Source of the DNA: Forficula auricularia
Taxonomy: Eukaryota; Arthropoda; Insecta; Dermaptera; Forficulidae
Reading direction: 5' to 3'
Length of the DNA: 64,000 bases
Assembly: GCA_024734495.1 (NCBI GenBank)
Contig: JALMQS010000321.1
Location: 179,931 to 243,930 of the forward strand
Shown here one piece after another: positions 43,450 through 53,868 of this stretch (its first letter is position 1; each line of letters begins with the position of its first letter). The translations under genes and the position numbers were made by a program. Under the pieces are notes generated by a model, which had not been told where the DNA came from, did no database searches, and worked only from the letters and a program-made list of their open reading frames with translations.

Positions 43450-46400
43450 TTCCCAGTGTCCGTACAGAATTCACACTTGAGATTACGGCCTGGATGCAAG
43501 TAGACAGGAAGGATCTGTTGCTGCTAGTAGATACTGGGGCAGAAGTCTCCTTGTTAAAACAAGCTCTCCCCGGACTTAAGGTAGGCCCCTCATTGCTAAC
43601 GGCCCGAGGAGTAACGGGAACGTCCATACCAGTATCTGGGGAGCAAATTATACACGGGAAAATTAACGGTACGGAATTTTCCCACCCTTTCATCATAGCG
43701 GACATTTCCAGCCCTCAAGACGGCATTATGGGGCTAGACCTCCTTACGAAGTTGCAAGCCGAGGTTTATGTGGGCAGTCGAAGCCTACACGTACATGCAC
43801 CCGATGACAAAGTGAGGGCAATAGCAACCAGTTGCACAGGGAAGGGACAACAACTACCACAACTATCCAAGGATAAACCAGTTACTGAGAAGCTCGACGT
43901 CAGACCCACCCTCCTGGTTCCGCACTTAAACGACGTTCAAGAGCACGCAGATATAGAAGAACGGGTCCTAGCACCAGACCACTTACTTATACCAGCATGG
44001 AGTGAGAAAATAGTCCAGGGGCGGTTGGCAAACAGGGGAGAAGGAAAAAAACTCTTGGGGAAGGAAGTGCTGTTCGAACCTGTCGAGTTACCAAAATTTG
44101 GGCTGAGGGCAGCCCGGACAGTACAAACTCTTGAAAATTACGAACCCCTGGTGAAGATTATCAACACCACCCAGACTGACTTGGAATTGACCAAGGGGAC
44201 AGAGCTAGGAGTGATGAGCGCTGTGCTCACTGCGGTGGAAATACGGAGCTTGAGGAGAGACCCCATAGAAGACGAAGAAAGTCCAGCAATGGACTGGGAG
44301 AAAATGCTAGGCCACCTACCACTTGGAAGTCAGCAGCAACTTAAGAAATTACTGGGCAGGTATGAGCAAATTATGTATACCAAAGGACAGAAGCTTGGGT
44401 GCGCAACTACCGTGAAGCACGAGATACGTACGGGCAATGAACGCCCAGTGTACAAAAGGGCGTACCGTTGCCCACAGTATCTTAAAGAAGAGTTGCAAAC
44501 CCAAGTGAGCGATATGTTGAAGGAGGGTATTATTAAACCCTCACATTCACCGTGGTCCGCTCCAGTAATACTCGTACCCAAGAAGGATTCAGGAAGCGGT
44601 ATCAAATATCGGTTTTGTACTGATTTTAGGGCATTGAACGCAGTAACAAAACCCGATGTGTACCCACTACCAAATATATCAGAAACGTTAGAGGGGCTTG
44701 GCAAGTCCCAATTTTTTACCACACTCGATTTGGCCAGCGGGTACCACCAGATCCCGGTAAAGGAAGAAGACCAGGAGAAAACCGCATTTTCGACACCCGA
44801 AGGGCACTATGAATATACCCGCATGCCTTTTGGACTTTCAGGGGCCCCGGCGACTTTCCAAAGGATGATGGACAATATACTGGCGGGAGTAAAAGGGAAA
44901 ACATGTTTTGTATACCTCGACGATGTGATCATCTACAGCGTAAACTTCGAATCTCACCTAAATCAGATCGAGGAGGTGCTCTGTCGTTTTAAAGAGGTAA
45001 ACTTAAAGATACAATTGACTAAATGTCAATTCGCTAAGTCCCAAGTAACCTACCTGGGACATATTGTCACTCGTCACGGGGTTAAGCCGGACCCTTCTAC
45101 GGTGGCGGCAGTGCGGAATTACCCTACTCCCAAGAACGTCAAAGATATCAGGTCATTCTTGGGACTGGCGGGATGGTATAGAAGATTCATACCCGACTTT
45201 GCGGAAATCGCGAAGCCCCTCAACGAAGCGACAAGAAAAAATGCCCGTTTCACCTGGAGTGAGAAAACAGAGAAAGCATTTAAGACCCTCAGAGAGAAAT
45301 TGACATCAGAGTCGGTACTGGGATATCCCGATTTCTCACAGCCATTTATATTGGCAACTGACGCGTCAGGGGTCGCACTAGGGGCGGTGTTGTCTCAAGT
45401 CCAAGACGGGGAGGAGCGGCCCCTGTGTTACGCAAGCAGAAGCCTAAATTCACCCGAAACGAGGTACACGGTGACGGAACGCGAGTTGTTGGCAGTGGTT
45501 TGGGCAACTAAACTTTTCAGGTGTTTTTTGTACGGACGCCGATTTACACTAATAACCGACCACGCGGCCCTGATGTGGATGCTTAGTCTTACTGATCCGT
45601 CGGCCAGACTCACCAGATGGGCGTTACGGCTAGAAGAGTTTCGGTTCGACCCACAACACAGACCAGGTAAGCTCCACCAAAACGCGGACGCCCTTAGCAG
45701 AATGATTCAGCCCGTAACTAGTGATGAAGCAATACCCCTTTGGAACCGCGAGACAATAAGAAAGTTACAAGCCAACGACGGTTATTGCAAAGAGCTCCAT
45801 CGAGACGCCCAAACCACACTCGAGCGAGACCGAGACGGGCTCTGGTTCGTAGTAGACAGACAGGATCGGGAAACCAGGAAGAGGCTGGTGGTACCCAGTA
45901 AACTGGTGCCCCACGTCCTCGAACATTACCACTCTACACCTCTAGCCGGTCACAGAGGGATCGATTCCACCTTTCAGCGGATACAACGAGAGTTTACCTG
46001 GAAGACCCTCCGAAAAGACGTGACTGAGTATGTGAGTAACTGCCACCCCTGCGCACAAAGGAAAACACCTACCGGCCTCACGGCACCCATCGGTGACGTA
46101 TACACGGCAACATCTCCACTAGAAATGGTCTCGCTGGACATTGTCATACCGTTATCACATAGGCCCACGTCAGCCGGGAACAGATATATACTGACTTGGA
46201 TCGATCATTTTACAAGATTCGCGGGAGCTATACCACTCCCGGACCAAACGGCGGAGCGGATAGCGAAGGCTTTCGTGGATAACGTAATCTGCACATACGG
46301 GACACCGGTACGGCTTTTAACCGACCAAGGTCGGAACTTCACCTCCGACCTTTTTAAAGAGCTTTGTCGACGGCTGCGGATTGACAAGGTCCAAACAACC

Positions 46401-48002
46401 GCCTACCATCCACAGTGTAATGGACGCCTGGAAAGAGTCCACCGCACCCTGGTAGATCAGATGGCACCCTTTGTGAAGCATTCTGGCCGAGACTGGGATC
46501 AATGGACGGCGACCTCGGTGGCGGCATACAACAGTACCACGCATAAATCGACAGGATACACACCAAACCGCCTGTTTTTAGGGCGAGATGTGAGAATGCC
46601 ATTCGATTGCGTAGTGGAAGCTGCAGAAGAGCCATACGCCAACGATGATTATCTGACGGAGCTGGACAAACAACTAAAAGAGGCACGACAGCAAGCCCAG
46701 GAGAGGGACGAGACCCTCAGAAAAAAACGAAATGCCCAAAAGAACGAAGGCAGGAAACTCCAAAGCTTCGTCGCTGGGGATTGGGTATATCTAAACGTCC
46801 CATCCCTAAAGCCCCACGAAGCGAAGAAGTTCAGACGGCCATGGACGGGCCCTTTCCAAGTCCTCAGAAGAATCTCGGACCTAAACTATGAACTGGAAGT
46901 CAGGCCTGGAGAAAAATACGTGGTACACGTTAACCGACTGAAGCCCGCTAAGGGAAAGAAGACTTATAAGACAGCTCAAGTGGTGGAAGGAGAGGGTAAC
47001 CTGTTCGACCACCCACTTCAGGGAGCCATAGGACACTGTGTGGCGGCCGACCTGCGCATGTCCGCCGGCCTCGCCAAGTCTTTCAAAGAAAGATACGGTA
47101 GCATGGACGAATATAAGAACCCATCACCGACGATCGGGAAGGCCTTATATGTTGAGCGAGAGGGACGTAAAATTTTCCACCTAGTCACCAAGGCGACCAA
47201 TGACGACAAGTCCAGCTATGCCAATATAAGACGAGCGGTGACGGACATGATACACCAAGCGGGGGAACGGAAAATCTCCTCCCTGGGCATACCACGGCTA
47301 GGATGTGGGCAAGACAGATTATGGTGGCCAACCGTGAAGGGGATCATAAAACAAGCTGTCAAGAACACCGAGCTAGTAGTGGTAGTGTACAACATCGAAC
47401 ACTCCGCGACCCCAACGATCGCGCAAACAGCACCCGCACCGGTAGAATACCCTACGTATTGGGCGACACTTCGCGGGGAGAACATGACATCCAGGAGGGA
47501 AGAGCCTCCACAAGAATATCCATTGACGTCACCATCCACATCGACGAGCTCAAACACAACGGGGGATTCACCAAACGATCGCATCTGGTCTCCCAATGAG
47601 CCATTGGTACCCTCATACCGATCACCTTATGACCTCCGAAGGCGGAGTACGCGAGGGAACGCAAGTCATCAGAGCAACTACGGAGAAGAAACCCAAGACG
47701 GGGAAGTGCAAAGAACCTCCCAAGAAGAAACACCGAGCGGAGAGGCACCAGGAGCCCTTCGAGAAGAACAGGGCGGGGAGGAAGTATCGAGAACTCCCCC
47801 ACAGGTCACTCCGCAGGAAGAAACAGGGGACGACGAAAGAACATCAGATCCTTCATCGGAGTTAACACCCCTAGCGCACAACGGTTGTCCCTTTCAGTTT
47901 TTCAACCCGTGGAAACTTCGCCACCAACTCTTGAACCATCGCAAGAGTCAGCAGTTCCAGGACAAAGACCGACGAGAAATTGCCATGCCCCTCGACGTCT
48001 GA
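43290..48002 (+). CDS. pol: Gypsy Pol polyprotein (PR-RT-RH-IN-macrodomain)
   Basis: About 1570 residues, numbered from codon 43293 (TTG, not a true start). Order: protease LLVDTGAEVS (Asp 80); reverse transcriptase with YLDD at 541-544; RNase H beginning LATDASGVALGAVLS; integrase with the HHCC zinc motif and catalytic Asp949, Asp1011 and Glu1047 (D35E); GPF module near 1185; then a macrodomain (about 1233-1370) and a Pro/Ser/Thr/Glu-rich tail. The frame opens after TAA at 43287-43289 and has no early ATG, so expression needs a -1 shift from Gag between 43290 and 43449. TAAAAAT at 43287-43293 is the only slip-like site I see, and it is not a canonical heptamer. Confidence 0.96.
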   Translation, partial: KLGTHVPSVFTRKQSRQETEIQKPSTRCTHKAVPKRRTVAVEPELRSVNKGVLIPSVRTEFTLEITAWMQVDRKDLLLLVDTGAEVSLLKQALPGLKVGPSLLTARGVTGTSIPVSGEQIIHGKINGTEFSHPFIIADISSPQDGIMGLDLLTKLQAEVYVGSRSLHVHAPDDKVRAIATSCTGKGQQLPQLSKDKPVTEKLDVRPTLLVPHLNDVQEHADIEERVLAPDHLLIPAWSEKIVQGRLANRGEGKKLLGKEVLFEPVELPKFGLRAARTVQTLENYEPLVKIINTTQTDLELTKGTELGVMSAVLTAVEIRSLRRDPIEDEESPAMDWEKMLGHLPLGSQQQLKKLLGRYEQIMYTKGQKLGCATTVKHEIRTGNERPVYKRAYRCPQYLKEELQTQVSDMLKEGIIKPSHSPWSAPVILVPKKDSGSGIKYRFCTDFRALNAVTKPDVYPLPNISETLEGLGKSQFFTTLDLASGYHQIPVKEEDQEKTAFSTPEGHYEYTRMPFGLSGAPATFQRMMDNILAGVKGKTCFVYLDDVIIYSVNFESHLNQIEEVLCRFKEVNLKIQLTKCQFAKSQVTYLGHIVTRHGVKPDPSTVAAVRNYPTPKNVKDIRSFLGLAGWYRRFIPDFAEIAKPLNEATRKNARFTWSEKTEKAFKTLREKLTSESVLGYPDFSQPFILATDASGVALGAVLSQVQDGEERPLCYASRSLNSPETRYTVTERELLAVVWATKLFRCFLYGRRFTLITDHAALMWMLSLTDPSARLTRWALRLEEFRFDPQHRPGKLHQNADALSRMIQPVTSDEAIPLWNRETIRKLQANDGYCKELHRDAQTTLERDRDGLWFVVDRQDRETRKRLVVPSKLVPHVLEHYHSTPLAGHRGIDSTFQRIQREFTWKTLRKDVTEYVSNCHPCAQRKTPTGLTAPIGDVYTATSPLEMVSLDIVIPLSHRPTSAGNRYILTWIDHFTRFAGAIPLPDQTAERIAKAFVDNVICTYGTPVRLLTDQGRNFTSDLFKELCRRLRIDKVQTTAYHPQCNGRLERVHRTLVDQMAPFVKHSGRDWDQWTATSVAAYNSTTHKSTGYTPNRLFLGRDVRMPFDCVVEAAEEPYANDDYLTELDKQLKEARQQAQERDETLRKKRNAQKNEGRKLQSFVAGDWVYLNVPSLKPHEAKKFRRPWTGPFQVLRRISDLNYELEVRPGEKYVVHVNRLKPAKGKKTYKTAQVVEGEGNLFDHPLQGAIGHCVAADLRMSAGLAKSFKERYGSMDEYKNPSPTIGKALYVEREGRKIFHLVTKATNDDKSSYANIRRAVTDMIHQAGERKISSLGIPRLGCGQDRLWWPTVKGIIKQAVKNTELVVVVYNIEHSATPTIAQTAPAPVEYPTYWATLRGENMTSRREEPPQEYPLTSPSTSTSSNTTGDSPNDRIWSPNEPLVPSYRSPYDLRRRSTRGNASHQSNYGEETQDGEVQRTSQEETPSGEAPGALREEQGGEEVSRTPPQVTPQEETGDDERTSDPSSELTPLAHNGCPFQFFNPWKLRHQLLNHRKSQQFQDKDRREIAMPLDV
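46989..47405 (+). CDS. TARG1/OARD1-like macrodomain within Gypsy Pol
   Basis: Part of the Pol ORF, listed separately because of its interest. Residues: GHCVAADLRMSAGLAKSF (1247 onward) matches the ADP-ribose-binding first loop; FHLVTKATNDDKSSYANI (1295 onward) contains Lys1300; IPRLGCGQDRLWW contains Asp1341. In human TARG1 the catalytic pair is Lys84/Asp125, also 41 residues apart, and the surrounding motifs correspond. The expected activity is removal of ADP-ribose from acidic residues or hydrolysis of related ADP-ribose derivatives. Activity is inferred; fold and catalytic residues are seen. Confidence 0.9.
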
Positions 48003-49128
48003 TAGAAGAGATATAGGGTGGAGGTGATTGACAAGGGTTTCTAGGTCAACGTTGGGTATCAGCAGTTAGTACCGGTATGATCACTACTCTTTCAATTCTA
48101 CCGTTTTTGTTTAAATTTTTGGGCACATCTAGATTCCGTGATGACCGAAGTTGGACTGTTGAAAGCTTAGCGGCATTCGGATGTGGGGGTATAAAGCGTT
48201 TTTCGGTTTGTGGTAAATAATCAGATCATATGTTATTCCTCGGAGGTGATCTGACCGGTGGTTACTGAGTTGGACCTAGTCCAAATCAGGCACTTCCCGG
48301 GCCCAATTGAATGTAAGAATTAGAATTAGCACTAGTAAGTAAGCATTAAATTTAGTAATAGTATGTAAGCATTAAAGCAATGTAGTGTTCTAATTGTAAG
48401 ATAGTGTAAGAGAATCAGGACAATAGAGGGGAAGACTGGACTAAGACTCACCCTCACAGGAAGTGTACACCCCCTTTTTCGACCTACGGCCCATGTTCTT
48501 ATATTGTGAAAGGTATACGGTTCAAGTGTACCATGTGGCGAGTGGAAGAGAATAAGCTTATCCTTTCTGGAGTGATCAACATGACGTCATTTGGGGGCGG
48601 AAGTCACCTGAACAGCAGCAGCTGTAGCAACCAATCCAAATCCAACGAGATAGAAGGACGGGAACGCATCCACATCCCAGAAGGCTCAGAACGACTACCA
48701 AGTGTGTTTCTGCGTCGAGGGTCTGGAGTATTTCAATCCCGGGGAGAGCAGCGTCAGCACGAGACGGTCAGCAAACGGCAGCATACCTTAAGCATTTGGA
48801 GGCATATAAATTTCTAACATGCCCCTCGTTTGCGACCCTACCTTGATGGACAGTCTCCAAAGAGCACCTCCTCCCCCACCAAATAAACATCTATCTTCGC
48901 TTATTTGATAAGTTTTCCAGCCCCCAACTGTTGATCATCCAGTTGAATCTACACGAAGCAGATGAAGCATCGAGTCACCATGCAGAGGAAGACTCAACCG
49001 GGAACAACCTGTCCGCGGGAGGGAACGAATTCCTAAACCGGACGAAGAGGAACCAGCCAATCGTAGTGGAGAACAGGAACGTAACGGGTCGTAGAAAAGT
49101 GACTTCTCTTACGATAAGTCGACTTTTT
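48003..49128 (+). other. Gypsy 3' untranslated region
   Basis: About 1.1 kb between Pol and the polypurine tract. The largest ORF (48506-48817, 103 codons) has no signal peptide, membrane segment or known motif, so no env is called. Function unknown; it may hold RNA elements. Confidence 0.7.
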
Positions 49129-49142
49129 AAAGGAGAGGGTGG
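49129..49142 (+). promoter_or_regulatory. Polypurine tract
   Basis: aaaggagagggtgg directly precedes the 3' LTR, the normal position of the plus-strand primer. Confidence 0.85.
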
Positions 49143-49926
49143 TGTAATAGTTCGAGAATGATAAACGCTTGAACAATTGTGGATTCCGGATTCTGTTCCT
49201 TAACATTGGAAGGTTTCAGTCTGGCTCTATGTTTTTGCTTGGCGTGATACATGTCCCGTTTGTCAACGTACGTCAGAGGGATGAACGGTAAAAAATCCTT
49301 TTCATCCCGAGCCTGGAATGTACGTTTTCCAACTCGCTTGTCGAAGGGGCAGTTTTGGCGAAGGAGGGACAGAGAGAGAAGATACACGTGTTGGCGCTGC
49401 CTATGTGTGTGTGCCTGTCGGTGTGAGGGGGATGGGTGAAATGAGCACGAGAGGAAGGGCGTGAGACAGTTTTGGGGCAGTTGATGATGAGCAAGTCTGG
49501 AAGGAGATTGAAAAACAAAGAGAGGTCTTGTTAGTTTTTATCGAAGCAATTGCGAGTGTTGGCTGTTAAGATACAAATATATTTCGATATATATTCAGTG
49601 TGGTGAAAAACAATTGGTGTTAACTATAATTAATAGTGTAGTTTTTTTAATGTTAAGTATTAGAATTAAGGTCTTCATATTAATTCATTTAAAAAAAAGA
49701 GAAAGGCGGCCGTCTAAATTAAGTGAGTACGTTTTATAATTAATGTTTTACAAATATATTATAATTATCTATTTTTTGTTATCTTCAAATATTAAACTTT
49801 TAATTTGTTTTGTTATAAATTCTGGCTATAATTTCCACCCCTATATCCTAGAATTAAGTATTGTCCAGATCACCTCAGAGGAGAAACAAATGAATGCAGA
49901 GATGGAAGCTCGCGCAAATTCCTACA
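49143..49926 (+). repeat. Gypsy 3' LTR
   Basis: 784 bp, near-identical to the 5' LTR (one substitution, two indels). Followed by ttat, the target duplication. Confidence 0.97.
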
Positions 49927-49930
49927 TTAT

Positions 49931-50119
49931 TGTCTTCAATTTCAAATAGTTTTCATGATTTCATTTAGAAACAAAATTTATTCGTTAGAATACTTAAAGG
50001 AAATTATCCAAAATATTATCCAAAACGGGCTAAAGATTTGCCCCCCCCCCGACCACTATTTAGGTTATATAAATTTTAATTTATATTTCTTTTATTCCGT
50101 ATCGTTCTGATGAAAAACT
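49931..50119. repeat. Diverged repeat flanking Gypsy
   Basis: tcaaatagttttcatga, the C run at 50041-50050 and tattccgtatcgtt follow the order seen at 23740-23880 and 60490-60610. The left Gypsy flank (gtaaaagatcag, 40923) fits the preceding part of that repeat. Confidence 0.65.
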
Positions 50120-50266
50120 CGAGGGGTGAACCGCGGGGAATTAGGTGTACACCGTCTTTGGAATTATTTGGAATTTATTAGATAATCTATTGTCATCTAT
50201 TGTCTTCCACTTGGAAATGAAAGTGGAAGTAGGTGTACACGATTTTAGGTCGCGGTTCACCCCTCG
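50120..50266. mobile_element. Small MITE with 16-bp inverted ends
   Basis: cgaggggtgaaccgcg (50120-50135) and its exact inverse cgcggttcacccctcg (50251-50266). aggtgtacac also appears near both ends in the same orientation. 147 bp, non-coding, no clear target duplication. Confidence 0.75.
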
Positions 50267-50436
50267 GAAAAAAGTATACAATGGCTCAAACCAGCTATTA
50301 ATTTAATTTTTTTAGATTAAGAGGTATTAGGGGGTGATTTTACATTAAATTCTATATATCCTAAATAGATGTCCCGTATCGTGATTTTCGCCAATTAATA
50401 TAATTTTAAATAGAGTTAAAAATCTAAAATTAAACA

Positions 50437-51130
50437 CTTCTTCTTCTTCATCTTTTAAATAGAAACAGGTGTCTGTTTATCCAATTTGTTTCATCCTTCG
50501 GGGTCTTAGCTTTCCTTCCATTTTTTCTTTGGTCTGCCCCTGCTTCTAAACCCTCCTGGACGGTTATGCAGAACAATCTTCGGGAGACGGTCGTCAGACA
50601 TTCTTTCAACATGTTCTGCCCAATCGATCGCCTTCGATCATTAACCCATTCAACTATATCTTTTATCCCACTTCGCTGTAGATTCTGTCGCGTAGCGTCT
50701 TCGTAAGAACTCTATCGGCCCTTGCTTCAGCGCCATATATGTCATTACAGCCCGAACGAAATATTTGTTTTGCTTTCCGGGGACATAAATTTGTTATTCC
50801 ATATTCAATTATTATAAAGGCAGGCGGAAATTCTTGCGCCTTCACTTCGTCCTTTAAATTTATTTTGCTTGAAATTTCCACTCCCAGGTAGATGAATTGT
50901 TGTGTTTGTTTTAGATATAGCCATGGATTTGATTTTTTTATTGAGATTTCCAAATTAAGCCGATCAGAGACTATTCGAAATGTATTCAGGAGTATCTGTA
51001 GATCCTTTTGACTTTCTGCTAACAGGACTGCGTCATCTGCATAGCATCCTACTGGAATTGAAATATATCCCATTTTGTATCCTAGATGTTTTGGAAGCTG
51101 GTCGATTAATTAAAAAGCTTTTACTTAAAA
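50437..51130 (-). pseudogene. Non-LTR retrotransposon 3' end (RT C-terminus)
   Basis: The minus-strand ORF 51073-50663 has VGCYADDAVLLAESQKDLQI (catalytic ADD) and FIYLGVEISSK. Beyond it the frame is broken but conserved blocks continue, including WVNDRRRSIGQ-like residues near 50640. A 3' aag-type tail (cttcttcttc on plus, 50437-50450). 5'-truncated. Similar clade to 10868-11415. Confidence 0.8.
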
Positions 51131-51189
51131 CAAAACAACTAAATTACATTAATGTAATAATATATTTATATATTGATCTAGATTAATTT

Positions 51190-51303
51190 GTAACAACGCC
51201 CAGAGAAATTTCTCTAAAAATTTCCCTCTTGGCTTGAATCGAACCTAACGAACTCTTGAACTAAGGTCCTCTGCTTTATCCACTAGACCAATCTGACATT
51301 AAT
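51190..51303 (-). mobile_element. tRNA-like SINE fragment
   Basis: The minus strand reads gattggtctagtggataaag (A-box region) and 30 bp later ttaggttcgattcaagcc (B box). The spacing and a discriminator-like tail resemble a tRNA, but pairing of the acceptor stem is not evident and sequence continues into a non-tRNA tail, so a SINE or tRNA pseudogene is preferred over a functional tRNA. Confidence 0.6.
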
Positions 51304-51640
51304 ATTTATCCCTTGATTTCAGTTACTAAAGCTATAAATTTTTGAATTAGACTTTGTGTCGAGATAATATTGTATTCATTTGAACTCAGAATGAAAAATG
51401 AAAAAACACCAGTTGATTTTAAATTAAAAAACATTGAATATATAGTAGTGTATGCTCAAGGCAAATTTGAAATATAATTGTCAGCTAGGATTTTTAAACT
51501 GACAGCTCCAGTTGATTTTTCATTGTTAAAATATTAATTAATCAAATCCCTTATTCTTATAACAATCACTGTAACATCACAAGTAAAAATTCAAACACAC
51601 ACATACATTGAACAATTTTTAATCTTTAACACATTTAATA
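51304..51640. other. AT-rich, no gene
   Basis: The right part is probably the 3' region of the PLE read on the minus strand. No ORF. A small phrase (aaacaccagttgatttt) also occurs near 28235. Confidence 0.4.
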
Positions 51641-51642
51641 CA

Positions 51643-51671
51643 TGTTTCGGGTCTGATTGTACCCATCCTCA
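51643..51671 (-). ncRNA. Hammerhead-like core at PLE 3' side
   Basis: Minus strand: CTGAGGA, T, GGGT, an 8-nt loop, ACCC, GAAACA. Same layout as the cores at 7287, 40041 and 59560 but with a different, still complementary stem. It lies about 110 bp downstream of the PLE stop codon. Confidence 0.5.
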
Positions 51672-51782
51672 GTTAAAATAAAATTGAGTTTACACATATA
51701 TCTCTCAACTCTGATGAAACAAAGAGAAGTAATTAAACCTTAAAAAACCAAACAAAATTAAAACTCAGAAAAATTTTAATCC

Positions 51783-53868
51783 CTAGATATAATCTTTATA
51801 CTGGCCGCTAAGTTTAAAATCAAATTGGGTGTTTAGTTTGGAGTCATATTTATTTATGTATAGACTCTCTAATATAAAACGTTTATAGGTGTTACTCTCC
51901 CGTTGAATGATTTTGAAGTTTTCTTCCCTGATATCATGTCCAAATTCAATAGCATGTTTTGTCATGCCAGAGTGAAATATGTTGTTATTTTTCTTAGCGT
52001 ATTTATGTTGATATATTCTGTTTTTTAATAATTGTTTTGTATTACCAACATATAGTTCATCACATTCACATTTATACAAGTATACCAAATCCGTTGAATC
52101 CACTGTTCCAATTTTATCCTTGAGTCTGTCTAGTAAATTAGACATTTTCTTCTCACAACTGTAGACCAACCTGAATGTTCCATCCTGATTCTCCATCAAA
52201 TTCTCCAAAAACACATCCTTGTAACCCATGTAAGGTAATGTGATATATCTAGTTAAAGTTGTTTCCTTCTTATCCTTTTTCCTATTATATGCTTTTCTTT
52301 TTTCATATTTCTCCATTATTTCATTTATGTAATTCAATGGATAGTTATTGTTTTCCAATCTAATGATCATCTTTTTATAATCATCATTTCTATTTTCAAC
52401 TGATGTTATTGTATTAATGTTATTTAAAAGATTAAATATAACATTTTCTTTTATATTATTAGGTGAAAATGAAAAATAGTTAATTAATACATCTGACATA
52501 TATTCTTTGTTATATATCTTGAATTTTAATGAATTATTACTAATACTTATATTTACGTTTAAGTAATTCAGTTGACCATCACTCTGTTCTTCACACGTAA
52601 ATTCCAAAAATGGATCTATATTATTAAATTCAAAATATAGTTTATCTTTTTGTTGAGTGTTACTTATAATTAATATGTCGTCTGCATATCTAGCATAGAA
52701 GATATTTTCATAGTTCTTTAATATTATGTTTTCATAGTAGTATATTACTATATCTGCAAGAATTGGACTAGTATTTAAGCCCATAGCCAGTCCAAATATC
52801 TGTTTATAGAATCTATTTTTGTACTGGAAATAGTTATCACTCAAAATCAAGTCTACAATCATGAAAAATATATCCTTCTCAATTCTTATCATAAATTCAG
52901 CATTGTCATTATATAATTTATTCAAAATATCCTTCAAAATTAGAGATGATATACTTGTAAACATACTCACTATATCAAAAGAATAGAGTTTATCTTCTTC
53001 ATAAATCATCTTGGTATTCAGTCTCGTGATCAATTCCGCTGAATTCCTTATGGTATAAACGTAATTACCCTCCTTGAGTTTTTTCAAAAATGTTATGATA
53101 AAGACCGACAAAGGAGTCAAAGGTGAGTTGATTGTTGAAACAATTGGTCTAAGGGGTTTGTTTGGTTTATGTATTTTTGGTGTAAAATATAACTTTGGCG
53201 ATACAGTATTATGTTTAGTTAGAGCATTATATTCATGCTTATCAATAATGTTTCTTTCTTTCAATAATTTCACTAAAGAGTTACTTTTATTCTCAATTTT
53301 AGTTGTCGGGTCATTATTTATTTCTATATAAACTGATTTATCATTAAGCATGTCTTCCGCTTTTTTATCATATTCATCCCTACTCATAATAACCAACAAA
53401 TTACCCTTATCAGATTTCGTAAAGATCAGATCCTCATTAACAGTCTTATATTCCCTGAATTCTCTTTCTCTTTCTCTGATTGAGCTTTGTATTAACATTA
53501 AAATTCTATTATTATCATTATTTCTATTTTTATATGGATGATTCAACCTTAGATACTTTATATAATTTTTAAAATTGTTTCTTTTAATGGCGTCATCATT
53601 ACTCTTGAAAAACTTATCTTCCACTTCAGATATTATATTAAATATCATTCTTGTGTTTATATTTTTGTTCATAATAGAAAAATCAGGTCCCAATGATAAA
53701 AATTTTAGGATATTATTTGGTATTGTCTTTTCAGAAAAATTCTTCACTCGATTTTCTGTATTAATTTTATTCCAAAAAATCATAGAGTATATCTTCCTTA
53801 TAACTTCTGAAAATTTTGTCCTGTTTCTCTATCTTTAATGATATTTGATTATAGTATTTTTGATCCAT
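51783..53868 (-). CDS. Penelope-like element protein (RT + GIY-YIG)
   Basis: The long ORF 53783-51783 (666 residues) has the PLE N-terminal motif LKFLSLGPDFS (about 30), FTPKIHKPNKPLRPIVSTIN, YSFDIVSMFTSI, FGLAMGLNTSPILADI and the catalytic YADD (about 365-368). It ends with a GIY-YIG nuclease (LVYLYKCECDELYVGNTK, about 563 on, through GMTKHAIEFGHD). Upstream, an ATG at 53868 opens MDQKYYNQISLKIEKQD in another frame that meets the long ORF at the T run near 53777, so one base seems lost or gained there. Otherwise open and possibly recent. The GIY-YIG endonuclease would cut target DNA for reverse transcription. Confidence 0.93.

Larger units (their letters stand above)
40948..49926 (+). mobile_element. 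Complete Gypsy LTR retrotransposon with macrodomain
   Basis: LTRs 40948-41730 and 49143-49926, both TG...CA, flanked by a 4-bp duplication ttat (40944-40947 and 49927-49930). Two overlapping ORFs, Gag and Pol, are both open, so the copy may be autonomous. The LTRs differ by about one substitution and two small indels in 784 bp, implying recent insertion. No env-like ORF. Pol carries a macrodomain after the integrase. It landed in a diverged copy of the repeat found at 23.7 and 61.2 kb. Confidence 0.97.

Noticed and set aside
48506..48817. Possible envelope or third ORF of the Gypsy element
   Set aside because: 103 codons without signal peptide, membrane segment or conserved Cys pattern; position alone is not enough.
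51205..51303. Functional tRNA gene
   Set aside because: A- and B-box-like text is present but no convincing acceptor stem or anticodon arm; it continues into a tail as SINEs do.
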